Source of the DNA: Nocardiopsis sp. CNT312
Lineage (GTDB): Bacteria > Actinomycetota > Actinomycetes > Streptosporangiales > Streptosporangiaceae
Assembly (NCBI RefSeq): GCF_000515115.1
Contig: NZ_KI911536.1
Location: forward strand, 79,836-133,011
Length of the DNA: 53,176 bases
Direction of reading: 5' to 3'
Made by a program: the position numbers and the translations under genes. The notes beneath the pieces were generated by a model, which ran no database searches, was not told where the DNA came from, and was given only the letters and a program-made list of their open reading frames with translations. Below are positions 15,501 through 23,351 of the stretch, piece by piece; the first letter of the stretch is position 1; every line of letters begins with the position of its first letter.

Positions 15501-16919
15501 GTGTCGGAATGGATGGACCACGCTAGACGACTGTGGAACAGCAAGCGCCCGCGGTCGATTCGCGCCCGGGTGACACTGTGGTCGGTCGCGGTGCTCTTCG
15601 TCCTCCTCACCGTGCTGTTCGTCGTCTTCATCATCGTCCTCCACACGCTTCTTGTCGCCCAGCAGGCCGTCCAGGCCGATGCCGCCGCCCGAGCGGTGGT
15701 GGAGGACATCGGTACGGAGCGCTACGCCGGGGACATCCCTCCGTATCCCCCGATCGGGCGCCTCCAGATCGTCGACGCCCGCACCTACGAGGTCCTGGCC
15801 GCCAGCGCCGCGATGCGGGGTGCGCCCGCGGTCGTCCGGCCGCCGACCCCGATCGCCGGGATCCGGATGGAGACGACCGTGTGCACCATCCGGGTGGAGG
15901 ACGAGCGCGAGGTCTGCTTCGTCGTGGTGGTCTATGAGGCCCTTGACACGGCCTACGGGGACGACGTGCTCGTCATCGCCAGCACCCCCGAGCCCGCCAT
16001 CGTCAGCACCAACGCACCGGAGGCGCTGATCCTCGGCACCGGTGTCCTCCTCCTCGCCATCAGCGGGTCCCTCACCTGGTACGGCGTGGGCCGGGCGCTG
16101 CGGCCCGTGGAGGAGATCCGTCTGGAACTCGAACGCCTGTCGGCGAGCGACCTCGACCGCCGGGTGCCCGTCCCCCGCACCCGGGACGAGATCGCCCACC
16201 TGGCGCGCACGGCCAACGACAGCATCGAGCGCGTGTCCGAGTCCGTGACCAAGCAGCGGCGGTTCGTCTCCGACGCCTCCCACGAACTGCGCAACCCCAT
16301 CGCCGGGATGCGCACCCGGTTGGAGGTGGAGCTGTCCGAGCCCGAGCCCGATCCACGTGAGCGCGAGCGGCTGCTGTGGGTCCTGCTCGACGACACCGAG
16401 CGGTTGGAGGGCATCGTCGACGACCTGCTGGAGATGGCGCGCCTGGACGCCGGACTCGCGATGAGCAGGGAGAGCCTCGACCTGTCGGAACTGGTCCGAC
16501 AGGAGACGGGGCAGATCCGGGGCGGCACCTCGGTCGAGGTGCACGCCGGGAACCCGGTGCTGGTGTCGGCCAACCGGCTCCGCCTGGTCCGGGTCCTCAC
16601 CAACCTGGTCGCCAACGCCGAGCGGCACGCCCGCTCCCGGATCGTGGTCGCGGTCGGCTGCGAGGGGGGCAGGGCCGTGGTGCGCGTCCACGACGACGGC
16701 CGGGGCGTGCCGGAGGAGGACCGCGAGCGCGTGTTCGAGCGCTTCGCCCGGCTCAGGGAGTCGCGGGAGCGTGACCCGGGCGGCAGCGGCCTGGGCCTGA
16801 CCATCTCGCGTGAGATCGCCAGGGACCACGGCGGCACGCTCACCGTCGGGGACAGCCCCCTCCTGGGCGGGGCCGTCTTCACGCTCATGCTCCCGGCCGA
16901 GCCCGGCCGACCCGGCTGA
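15501..16919 (+). CDS. Orphan sensor histidine kinase
   Basis: A 472-residue membrane kinase. Helix 1 is at ~25-50, an extracytoplasmic sensor domain at ~55-170, helix 2 at ~175-195 and a HAMP linker at ~195-245 (GRALRPVEEIRLELERL). The phospho-acceptor box is FVSDASHELRNPIAGMRTRL (His about 265). The ATP-binding domain shows N (NLVANAERHA), G1 (VHDDGRGVP), F (VFERFARL) and G2 (GGSGLGLTI) boxes. No response regulator is encoded on either side, so it is an orphan. The sensor domain contains two cysteines (TTVCTIRVEDEREVCF) that could form a disulfide. The start is supported by the -10 box that places GTG 15501 at the transcript end; ATG 15513 is the alternative. Confidence 0.92.
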   Translation: MSEWMDHARRLWNSKRPRSIRARVTLWSVAVLFVLLTVLFVVFIIVLHTLLVAQQAVQADAAARAVVEDIGTERYAGDIPPYPPIGRLQIVDARTYEVLAASAAMRGAPAVVRPPTPIAGIRMETTVCTIRVEDEREVCFVVVVYEALDTAYGDDVLVIASTPEPAIVSTNAPEALILGTGVLLLAISGSLTWYGVGRALRPVEEIRLELERLSASDLDRRVPVPRTRDEIAHLARTANDSIERVSESVTKQRRFVSDASHELRNPIAGMRTRLEVELSEPEPDPRERERLLWVLLDDTERLEGIVDDLLEMARLDAGLAMSRESLDLSELVRQETGQIRGGTSVEVHAGNPVLVSANRLRLVRVLTNLVANAERHARSRIVVAVGCEGGRAVVRVHDDGRGVPEEDRERVFERFARLRESRERDPGGSGLGLTISREIARDHGGTLTVGDSPLLGGAVFTLMLPAEPGRPG

Positions 16920-16934
16920 CCGGCCCGAGCCGGG
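16911..16934. terminator. Hairpin between convergent kinase and lipoprotein genes
   Basis: CCCGGCT (16911-16917) pairs with AGCCGGG (16928-16934). It spans the kinase stop codon and the 16-bp gap before the stop of the convergent lipoprotein gene. Confidence 0.5.
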
Positions 16935-16935
16935 C

Positions 16936-18270
16936 TTACCCGGGGTTCTCCTCCCCGCCGAAGATCCGGACCCCGTCGGGGCTGGGGCGGTCGAGTTCGA
17001 CGTCGAGGATCTCCCCTCCGCCGCGGTCGGTGCGCTGGGGCCCCTGGAGGATCTCCGGCTCCTGGCCGGACCGGATCCGGGCGACCATGACACCGGTGTA
17101 CCCGGCGTGGTCCTCCTCGGTGGCCGCGAACGGCACCAGGCCCGGCCCGGCCAGATCGTGGGAGTGCAGGGTCTCCAGAAGCCCGGCGCGGTCCAGGTCG
17201 GGGCCGGTCTCCACCAGCAGCCGGGCGAACAGTGTCGCCTGCACCATGCCGTAGACGGTGGTGTCGACGAAGGGTGTTCCCTCGGGGGCGTACTCGTCGA
17301 GGACCTCCCGGTAGAACTCGATCCAGGGGTCGTCGGTCTGGGACGCCAACGGCAGGAAGGAGGTCAGGATGAGGCCGTCGACCAGGCCCGCGGGCGGAAC
17401 GCCCTCCAGGGGCGTGCCGGCCGAGTACTCCTCGATGACCCCGGCGACCACGGCCGCGTCGCCGCCGAAGCTGGGGGCCACCCACTGGGGCTCGTAGCCG
17501 GCCTGGGCCGCCTCCATGAGCGCCAGGGCGAGGAAGGAGGGGATGCAGGAGCAGACGACGACGTCGGCCCCCTCCTCCTGGAGGCCGGCGATCTGTCCAC
17601 CCAGCTCGGGGACGCTGGGGTCGTAGGCCTCCCACGCCACGACCTCGTCGGTGAGGTACTGCTCGATCCCGGCCTGCGCCGCCGGGCCCACGTCGTCGTT
17701 CTGGTAGAGCAGGCCGACCTTCTCACCCGGGAGGTTCTCGGCGATGTAACGGGCCTGGACCTTGGCCTCACGGGTGTAGTCCGGCTGGAAGCCGTAGCTG
17801 TACGGGTACTCCTCCGGCTGGTCCCAGGACAGCGCCCCGGAGGAGACGAACAGGTCGGGGACCCCGCGGTCGTTGAGTTCGTCGATGACGGCCTCGTGGG
17901 TCCGGGTGCCCAGCCCGCCGACCATCGCGAAGATCCCCTCCTCGTCCAGGAGCTCGCCGGTGGCGGTCTGGGTCCGCACCGGGTCGAAGGCGTCGTCCTT
18001 CACCACGTACTCGATTCGGCGCCCGTGGACACCGCCGTTGTCGTTGACGTAGTCGAAGACCGCCCGGGCGCCCGTGGACACGTGGACGAAGCCGGGGGAG
18101 GCCGCACCGGACAGGGGCTGGTGCGTGCCGACGACGACCGCGTCGTCGCTCACGCCCTGAGCGGGGTCCCCGGCGGGCGCGGCGGTGCTGTCGGCCTTCT
18201 CCCCGCCGGAGCAGGAGGCGGCCAGGAGCGCGACGGCCAGCGCCGAGGCGGAGATGGTCAGTGATCGCAT
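16936..18270 (-). CDS. ABC-type substrate-binding lipoprotein (branched-chain amino acid type)
   Basis: A 444-residue exported lipoprotein. MRSLTISASALAVALLAASC is a short signal peptide ending in a lipobox (LAAS/C, Cys20). The mature part is a type 1 periplasmic-binding fold of the LivJ family: VGTHQPLSG, FDYVNDNGGVHGRRI, MVGGLGTRTHEAVIDELND, then EKVGLLYQNDDVG and QIAGLQEEGADVVV in the second lobe. LivJ-type proteins deliver amino acids, amides or aromatic compounds to an ABC importer. No permease or ATPase gene is nearby, so the protein is an orphan or serves a distant transporter. The start is the ATG at 18270; longer frames would bury the signal peptide. It is divergent from an acyl-CoA dehydrogenase with a palindrome between them. 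Confidence 0.92.
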   Translation of the reverse strand: MRSLTISASALAVALLAASCSGGEKADSTAAPAGDPAQGVSDDAVVVGTHQPLSGAASPGFVHVSTGARAVFDYVNDNGGVHGRRIEYVVKDDAFDPVRTQTATGELLDEEGIFAMVGGLGTRTHEAVIDELNDRGVPDLFVSSGALSWDQPEEYPYSYGFQPDYTREAKVQARYIAENLPGEKVGLLYQNDDVGPAAQAGIEQYLTDEVVAWEAYDPSVPELGGQIAGLQEEGADVVVCSCIPSFLALALMEAAQAGYEPQWVAPSFGGDAAVVAGVIEEYSAGTPLEGVPPAGLVDGLILTSFLPLASQTDDPWIEFYREVLDEYAPEGTPFVDTTVYGMVQATLFARLLVETGPDLDRAGLLETLHSHDLAGPGLVPFAATEEDHAGYTGVMVARIRSGQEPEILQGPQRTDRGGGEILDVELDRPSPDGVRIFGGEENPG

Positions 18271-18457
18271 GGAGGCGTCCTGGGAAGGGAAGGTGCTGTT
18301 CGTCGGGCACGGGGGGATACGGCGGACCGGTGCAGGCCGGTGGCGGGAGGTCTGTCCGTACATATGTTACTGGCGAGTTCGCTCCGCGCGTTCGCGCCTC
18401 CCGGTTGTCGGTGCGCACCCCCCGTGCGGCGTACTGGCCGAGTGGCGGACCTCACCC

Positions 18458-18479
18458 TATAGTTGGACGACCTACTATA
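18458..18479. promoter_or_regulatory. 22-bp palindromic operator candidate
   Basis: TATAGTTGG and CCTACTATA form inverted arms (one mismatch) around ACGA. It lies 35 bp before the acyl-CoA dehydrogenase start, and TATAGT could itself be part of the -10 region. The size and form suit a TetR- or GntR-type repressor, but no such regulator is encoded beside it. Confidence 0.5.
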
Positions 18480-18513
18480 TTCGTCGCGGGGCGGCGCAAC
18501 CGTAGGAGGGCAC

Positions 18514-19668
18514 ATGGCGGTCGAACGCACACTGCACACACCCGAGGCGGAGCAGCTCCTGGGGCTCACCCGCGAAATCGTGGACAAAGAACTCGTCCCG
18601 CGCGCCGACCGGGACGAGGAGGAGGCCGCCTTCCCCCGCGAGGTCTTTCGTACACTCGGCTCCGCCGGACTGCTCGGCCTGCCCTACCCCGAGGCCCACG
18701 GCGGCGGGGGCCAGCCCCACGAGGTCTACCTCCAGGTCGTCGAGGAACTGGCGCGCGGCTGGCTCACCGTCGGGCTCGGGGTGAGCGTCCACACCCTGTC
18801 GTGCTTCCCGCTGGCCGCCTTCGGTACCGGCGCCCAGAGGTCAGCCCTCCTGCCCGCCATGCTCGGCGGCGGCCTCCTGGGCGCCTACTGCCTCTCCGAG
18901 AGCGGCTCCGGCTCCGACGCCTCCGCCCTCACCACCCGCGCTGAGCGCACCGCTGCCGGATATCGCGTCGACGGCGCCAAGGCGTGGATCACGCACGGCG
19001 GCCGCGCCGACTACTACACGCTCTTCGCCCGCACCGGGGCCCCCGACTCCGGCGCACGCGGCATCAGCTGCCTCCACGTCCCCGGCCGCGTCCCGGGGCT
19101 GAGCGCCGCGCCCCCCGAACGCAAGATGGGGATGTCGGCCTCCCCCACCGCCGGCGTCCTCTTCGACGGCGTCGAACTCGGCGGCGACGCCCTCATCGGC
19201 GAGGAGGGCCAGGGGTTCGCCATCGCCCTGGCCGCGCTGGACTCCGGACGCCTGGGGATCGCCGCCTGCGCGGTCGGGCTCGCTCAGGCGGCGATGGAGG
19301 CCGCCCTCGCCTACTCGCGCGAGCGGCACCAGTTCGGTACGCCCGTCGGCGACTTCCAGGGCGTGGGCTTCCTGCTCGCCGACATGGCCACACAGATCGC
19401 GGCCTCCCGCGAGCTGTACTTGTCGGCCGCCAGACTCCGCGACGCCGGCCGGCCCTTCGGAGCGCGGGCGGCGATGGCCAAGCTCATGGCCACCGACACC
19501 GCCATGCGCGTCACCACCGACGCCGTCCAGGTCCTCGGCGGCTACGGCTACACCCGGGACTTCCCCGTCGAGCGCTACATGCGCGAGGCCAAGGTCCTCC
19601 AGATCGTCGAGGGCACCAACCAGATCCAGCGCCTGGTGATCGGCCGCCACCTGGCACGCGGGGCGTGA
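18514..19668 (+). CDS. Acyl-CoA dehydrogenase
   Basis: A 384-residue flavoenzyme that oxidises acyl-CoA to enoyl-CoA. Visible family features are: the N-terminal helical domain; AYCLSESGSGSDASALTTRA (signature 1, residues ~124-143), which contacts FAD and substrate; AWITHGG in the beta domain; RHQFGTPVGDFQGV; and the C-terminal QVLGGYGYTRDFPVERYMRE with the catalytic Glu in VEGTNQIQRL. The ATG at 18514 has AGGAGGG five bases upstream. The electron acceptor and chain length are not readable. The shared palindrome with the divergent binding lipoprotein suggests joint control of uptake and catabolism of one compound. Confidence 0.95.
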   Translation: MAVERTLHTPEAEQLLGLTREIVDKELVPRADRDEEEAAFPREVFRTLGSAGLLGLPYPEAHGGGGQPHEVYLQVVEELARGWLTVGLGVSVHTLSCFPLAAFGTGAQRSALLPAMLGGGLLGAYCLSESGSGSDASALTTRAERTAAGYRVDGAKAWITHGGRADYYTLFARTGAPDSGARGISCLHVPGRVPGLSAAPPERKMGMSASPTAGVLFDGVELGGDALIGEEGQGFAIALAALDSGRLGIAACAVGLAQAAMEAALAYSRERHQFGTPVGDFQGVGFLLADMATQIAASRELYLSAARLRDAGRPFGARAAMAKLMATDTAMRVTTDAVQVLGGYGYTRDFPVERYMREAKVLQIVEGTNQIQRLVIGRHLARGA

Positions 19669-19724
19669 GGCGGCCCGGCCCCCAGGGGCACCCGACCGCG
19701 GCAGGAGCCGTGCGGAGCACCCCC

Positions 19725-20495
19725 TCAGCCGCGCAGCAGCGCCGCGGTGTCCCCGAGGGAGCGGACCGACACCTCCACTTCTCCGTCGGTGAGCACGGCC
19801 AGCGCGGAACGGTAGTCCTCCTCCCGGTCCAGGTCGGTCAGCCAGACCGCGCCGGGGCCGCCCCCGCCCGTCCACTCCACCAGCCGGGCCGCCTCGTGCG
19901 GCGGGCTGACGCCCACCCTGCGCAGTCCGCCGGACAGGCCCAGACCCGTAGCCTTGAGCAGGGCCTCCTTGCGGGCCCAGTAGCCGAAGAAGGCGCCGGT
20001 GCGCTCGGCGGGCGGCAGCGTCTTCCAGAACGCCCGCTCGGACTCGGCCAGGGTGTAGTCGGCGAGCCCCTCCAGGTCGCGGGCGTCGGAGACCCGTTCC
20101 ACGTCCACCCCCACCGGAGGCCCCTCGGTGAGGGCCAGCACCACCCACTCGCCCGAGTGGCTGACGGAGATCTCCCAGCCCAGCGCCGGACCGGAGGGGA
20201 CGGGCTTGCCGTGGGGCTCCCGGCCTCCCGGTTCGGCCCCCGCACGCGCCTTGTCCTCACAGGAGCGGCAGACCAGGTCGAAGGAGACCTTCTCCGGCGG
20301 GCAGCCCGCAACCCGCGCCAGTGCCAGCCGGGCCATCGCCCTGCCGAGCAGGTGGCGGTCGCGGTCGGCCTGGTGGCGCAGCCGGGCGTTGCGGGACCTC
20401 TCCCGCTCGTCCAGCAGGCGCAGGAGTCGGTCGTCGGCGGAGGAGGTGCGGGCCCACCACACGGTGGCGGACGAGGGGGCGGAGCGAAGCGTCAT
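19725..20495 (-). CDS. Sfp-type 4'-phosphopantetheinyl transferase
   Basis: A 256-residue enzyme that activates acyl or peptidyl carrier proteins by transferring phosphopantetheine from CoA to a serine. Hallmarks are ISVSHSGEWVVLAL (about 114-127), the Mg2+-binding GVDVERV (about 134-140), and FGYWARKEALLKATGLGL (about 179-196), the W-x-x-KEAxxK motif of the Sfp group. An internal CRSCEDKARA stretch resembles a short Cys pair. The ATG at 20495 begins MTLRSAPSS. The gene is convergent with the acyl-CoA dehydrogenase and divergent from the DeoR operon. No synthase genes are in the window, so it probably serves carrier proteins encoded elsewhere. Confidence 0.93.
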   Translation of the reverse strand: MTLRSAPSSATVWWARTSSADDRLLRLLDERERSRNARLRHQADRDRHLLGRAMARLALARVAGCPPEKVSFDLVCRSCEDKARAGAEPGGREPHGKPVPSGPALGWEISVSHSGEWVVLALTEGPPVGVDVERVSDARDLEGLADYTLAESERAFWKTLPPAERTGAFFGYWARKEALLKATGLGLSGGLRRVGVSPPHEAARLVEWTGGGGPGAVWLTDLDREEDYRSALAVLTDGEVEVSVRSLGDTAALLRG

Positions 20496-20596
20496 GCACC
20501 CATTGTCCTCCCAAGTTCCGGGCTCCGGGTGGTGTGAGCCCAGCCGAAACAGGGAATCGGGCAAACAGCAGGTCAAGCCGCCCTTGGGAGGCCCGG

Positions 20597-20803
20597 ATGT
20601 CGGTCGTCGTGCTGTTCGGAGCGGGAACGGTCATCGGACTGGTGGCCCTGTCGGCGGTCCTGGTCGTGACCCTGGTCACGGCAGGAACGGAGGAGGGGGA
20701 GGCCTCCCGGGAGGAGGACGGACGGCCAGGGTCCGTACCCTGGAGGCCCGGGGGCGGGAAGAGGATTCCGCAGCCGCGGACGAAAGGGGCGCGTGTTCCA
20801 TGA
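20597..20803 (+). CDS. Small single-pass membrane protein coupled to a DeoR regulator
   Basis: A 68-residue protein. Residues ~3-31 are one hydrophobic helix (VVVLFGAGTVIGLVALSAVL), followed by an acidic then basic cytoplasmic tail (TEEGEASREEDG, then RPGGGKRIPQPRTKG). GGGAGG lies upstream of the ATG at 20597. Its TGA overlaps the ATG of the DeoR-type regulator (ATGA), a strong sign that it is translated. I recognise no family. It could tether or signal to the regulator, but that is speculation. Confidence 0.6.
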   Translation: MSVVVLFGAGTVIGLVALSAVLVVTLVTAGTEEGEASREEDGRPGSVPWRPGGGKRIPQPRTKGARVP

Positions 20804-21606
20804 CCGAGGAGGGCCGACCGGCGTTCGCCGCCGAGCGCCGGGAGCGCATCCTCGACCTCGTACGCGCCCGCGTCACCATCTCCCTGCGTGGCCTCGCCAA
20901 GGAACTCGGAGCCTCCGAGGTCACCATCCGCCGCGACGTGCGTGTTCTGGAGGCCGACGGACTCGTCGACCGCAGGCGGGGCGGCGTCGCCCTGCCCGGG
21001 CGCATCGGCCACGAACAGAGCTACTCCGGCCGCGGTGACCAGTGCGCCGCGGAGAAGGCGGCCATCGCCTCCCGCGCGGCCCGCCTGGTACGCCCCGGGG
21101 AGGCCATCGCCATCGGACCGGGCACCACCACCGCGGCCTTCGCCCGCGCACTGCGCTCGTGCGGTGAGCTGACTGTGGTCACCAACTCCCTGGGCGTGGC
21201 CGACGCCCTCGCCGGCGCGCCCGGGGTGGAGGTCCTGGTGACCGGCGGCACCCTGCACGGCACCATCCGGGCGCTGGTCGGCCCTGCCGCCGAGTCCGGC
21301 GTGGCCGGGCTGCGCGTCACCCGCGCCTTCCTGTCCGGCAACGGCGTGAGCGCCGACCGGGGACTGAGTACCCCCAACCCCGCCGTGGCCGGGGTGGACC
21401 GGGCCCTCTCCGCCTGCGCGGAGGAGACCGTGGTCCTGGCCGACCACACCAAGATCGGCACCGACACCATGGTGCCCACCGTCGCGCCCGAGGAGATCGC
21501 CCACCTGGTCACCGACAGCGGAGCCGACCCGGAGCAGGTCGTCACGCTGGAGGAGAGCGGGGCCCTCGTCCACGTCGTCGTCGCCGACAGGGAACGGAGG
21601 GAGTGA
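20800..21606 (+). CDS. DeoR/GlpR family transcriptional regulator
   Basis: A 268-residue regulator. Residues 8-60 are the DeoR winged helix (RRERILDLVRARVTISLRGL, with EVTIRRDVRVLEADGLVDRRRGG). Residues ~75-240 are the DeoRC sensor domain: EKAAIASRAARLVRPGEAIA, the phosphosugar-binding loop GPGTTT, TVVTNSLGVADAL, and VVLADHTKIG near the end. The family represses sugar-phosphate and nucleoside catabolic genes until a phosphosugar binds. No sugar operon is adjacent; the only partner is the small membrane protein that overlaps its start. It probably autoregulates from the gap at 20496-20596, which also contains the divergent PPTase promoter. Confidence 0.93.
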   Translation: MTEEGRPAFAAERRERILDLVRARVTISLRGLAKELGASEVTIRRDVRVLEADGLVDRRRGGVALPGRIGHEQSYSGRGDQCAAEKAAIASRAARLVRPGEAIAIGPGTTTAAFARALRSCGELTVVTNSLGVADALAGAPGVEVLVTGGTLHGTIRALVGPAAESGVAGLRVTRAFLSGNGVSADRGLSTPNPAVAGVDRALSACAEETVVLADHTKIGTDTMVPTVAPEEIAHLVTDSGADPEQVVTLEESGALVHVVVADRERRE

Positions 21607-21754
21607 CCGCATCAGGCCGACCGTGCCTGACCGGTCCCGGGCGTGTCCTACGGTCGGTACCTGTCGACGCGGTCGGCGCCGGACGCGCGGACCCGGGTTC
21701 GGCCGCCTCCGGACCCCGCACCGTAGACACGCAGGAGCCGAGGAGCCGCCGCGT

Positions 21755-22573
21755 ATGCACGAACAGTCCTCCCGTACCGACCGCACCCCCGGAGCCCCGG
21801 TACGGATCTCACCCCCGCCCGTCGCACTGCCCCCCTCCTGGTCCGCCGCACGGGTGAGCGTGGTCGTCCCCACCTACAACGAGGCGGAGAACCTGCCGCT
21901 CCTGGTCGGACAGCTCATGGCACTGGACCTTCCCGGACTGAGAGCCGTCGTCGTGGACGACGGCTCACCCGACGGCACCGGCGAGGTGGCCGACAAGCTC
22001 GCCGCCGAACACGGCGAACGGCTCAGCGTGGTGCACCGTGAGAGCAAGGACGGCCTCGGCCGCGCCTACGTCGCGGGCATGTCCCGTGCCCTCGACGACG
22101 GCGCCGACCACGTCGTGCAGATGGACGCCGACCTCAGCCACCCCGCGGGCTACGTGCCCCAACTACTGGGTACCCAGCTGTCCACGAACGCCGGGGTGGT
22201 GATCGGCAGCCGCTACGTGCCGGGCGGCAGCCTGTCCGAGGCCTGGGGCGCACACCGGCGGCTCCTCAGCGGGTGGGCCAACACCTACGTCAAGGCCGTG
22301 CTCTCCCTGCCCATCCGCGACGTCACCGCGGGCTTCAAGATCTGGAGCGCCGCCGCACTGCGCGCCATCGACCTGCCCAGCATCCAGAGCACCGGGTACG
22401 CCTTCCAGATCGAGATGCACCACCGGGCCTTCCGACGCGGCCAGAAGCTCGTGGAGATCCCCATCCACTTCGAGGACCGCACCGCCGGGGAGAGCAAACT
22501 GGACGGGTCCGTCGCCTTGGAGGCCGCGTTGCGACCGCTGCGTCTGCGCTGGTCCGAACGCGCCCGCCACTGA
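21755..22573 (+). CDS. Polyprenol monophosphomannose synthase (GT2)
   Basis: A 272-residue family 2 glycosyltransferase of the dolichol-phosphate mannose synthase type. It transfers mannose from GDP-mannose to a polyprenyl phosphate at the inner membrane face, supplying mannose for protein O-mannosylation and lipoglycans. Motifs: VVPTYNEAENLPLL (about 39-52), VVVDDGSPDGTGEVA, VQMDADLSHP (metal-binding DxD-like), VIGSRYVPGG, and FKIWSAAALRAID. It has no C-terminal membrane domain, so it corresponds to the soluble form. Start: ATG at 21755 with AGGAG about ten bases upstream. Confidence 0.93.
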   Translation: MHEQSSRTDRTPGAPVRISPPPVALPPSWSAARVSVVVPTYNEAENLPLLVGQLMALDLPGLRAVVVDDGSPDGTGEVADKLAAEHGERLSVVHRESKDGLGRAYVAGMSRALDDGADHVVQMDADLSHPAGYVPQLLGTQLSTNAGVVIGSRYVPGGSLSEAWGAHRRLLSGWANTYVKAVLSLPIRDVTAGFKIWSAAALRAIDLPSIQSTGYAFQIEMHHRAFRRGQKLVEIPIHFEDRTAGESKLDGSVALEAALRPLRLRWSERARH

Positions 22574-22648
22574 CCTCGGGATCCGGTTCCTTCCCTTAGC
22601 CGTCTTGACCTGGGATCATCGGAGCAACGGGGGGAAGGAGGGGCCACC

Positions 22649-22948
22649 GTGAGTGAACAGCCCTACGATGTCGACACCGACCTGGGAGACGATCCCCAGG
22701 AGAGCGCGATCGCCGAGACCGAGAGCGGGATCGACCCCGAGTACAACATCGTCGAGTACAGCTTCGTCGACGACGACAGCCGCGGCGAACTGGGGATCAG
22801 CGACGAGGTGCGCGCCGAGCGGCAGAGGGTCGTCCCCCGCCGGGACTGGGGTGGCGGCCGCAGCGCCGAGCAGGAGGCCCTGAGCGTGGTGCCCGAGTCC
22901 GAGATCGCCGGGGAGCCGGACACCGCGCCCGACAACGAGACCTCCTGA
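22649..22948 (+). CDS. Acidic hypothetical protein
   Basis: A 99-residue, strongly acidic, hydrophilic protein (YDVDTDLGDDPQESAIAETE, SFVDDDSRGEL) with no signal peptide or membrane helix. The GTG at 22649 follows a good GGAGG. It looks intrinsically disordered at both ends. I do not recognise a functional family. It stands alone, with 75 bp to the upstream mannosyltransferase. Confidence 0.7.
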   Translation: MSEQPYDVDTDLGDDPQESAIAETESGIDPEYNIVEYSFVDDDSRGELGISDEVRAERQRVVPRRDWGGGRSAEQEALSVVPESEIAGEPDTAPDNETS

Positions 22949-22962
22949 ACCGTCCGGAGGCG

Positions 22963-23259
22963 TCACCGGCCGTCGGCATGCCCCGCACACGAATCCGGGC
23001 ACTCCCGCAACGGCGGCACCGACACTCCGCAGAACCGGTCGGACAGCGAACCGCTGAGCAGGATGAGCGTCGACAGCGTCACCATGGAGCCGTTGACCAC
23101 CCATGACGGACCGGAGAGCCCCGTGTCCCACTCCTGCCGGAGGGCGGGCAGGGCCACGGCGACCATCGTGGAATCCAGGAACGCCACGCCCGAAACGAGG
23201 ACCGTGGCCGCCAGGGCCCACCGGGCGGTGGGCGTCCCCCGCCACCGCACCCGCCGCAA
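22963..23259 (-). pseudogene. Truncated N-terminus of an MFS drug exporter (DHA2 type)
   Basis: The frame encodes the first helices of a DHA2-type major facilitator: LVSGVAFLDSTMVAVALPAL, then WVVNGSMVTLSTLILLSGSL and SDRF, the start of motif A. It then derails into CGVSVPPLRECPDSC and stops. The remaining ~400 residues are absent from the window. It is a deletion remnant lying directly beyond the terminator of the ABC operon. Confidence 0.75.
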
Positions 23260-23303
23260 CCGTGCCCCGAGTGCCCATCGCCGACCTCCCCCGGCAACGG
23301 TAC

Positions 23304-23337
23304 GGTGCGGCCCCTTCCGCACGGCAGGGGCCGCACC
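23304..23337 (-). terminator. Terminator of the ABC exporter operon
   Basis: A perfect 12-bp stem (23304-23315 with 23326-23337, a thirteenth pair possible) with a 10-nt loop, 15 bp beyond the permease stop on the minus strand. Confidence 0.85.
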
Positions 23338-23351
23338 GGGTGCTCCGGACC

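Noticed and set aside
19725..20495. PPTase as a marker of a biosynthetic gene cluster
   Set aside because: No NRPS, PKS or carrier-protein genes are in the window; the P450s belong to a conservon 24 kb away.
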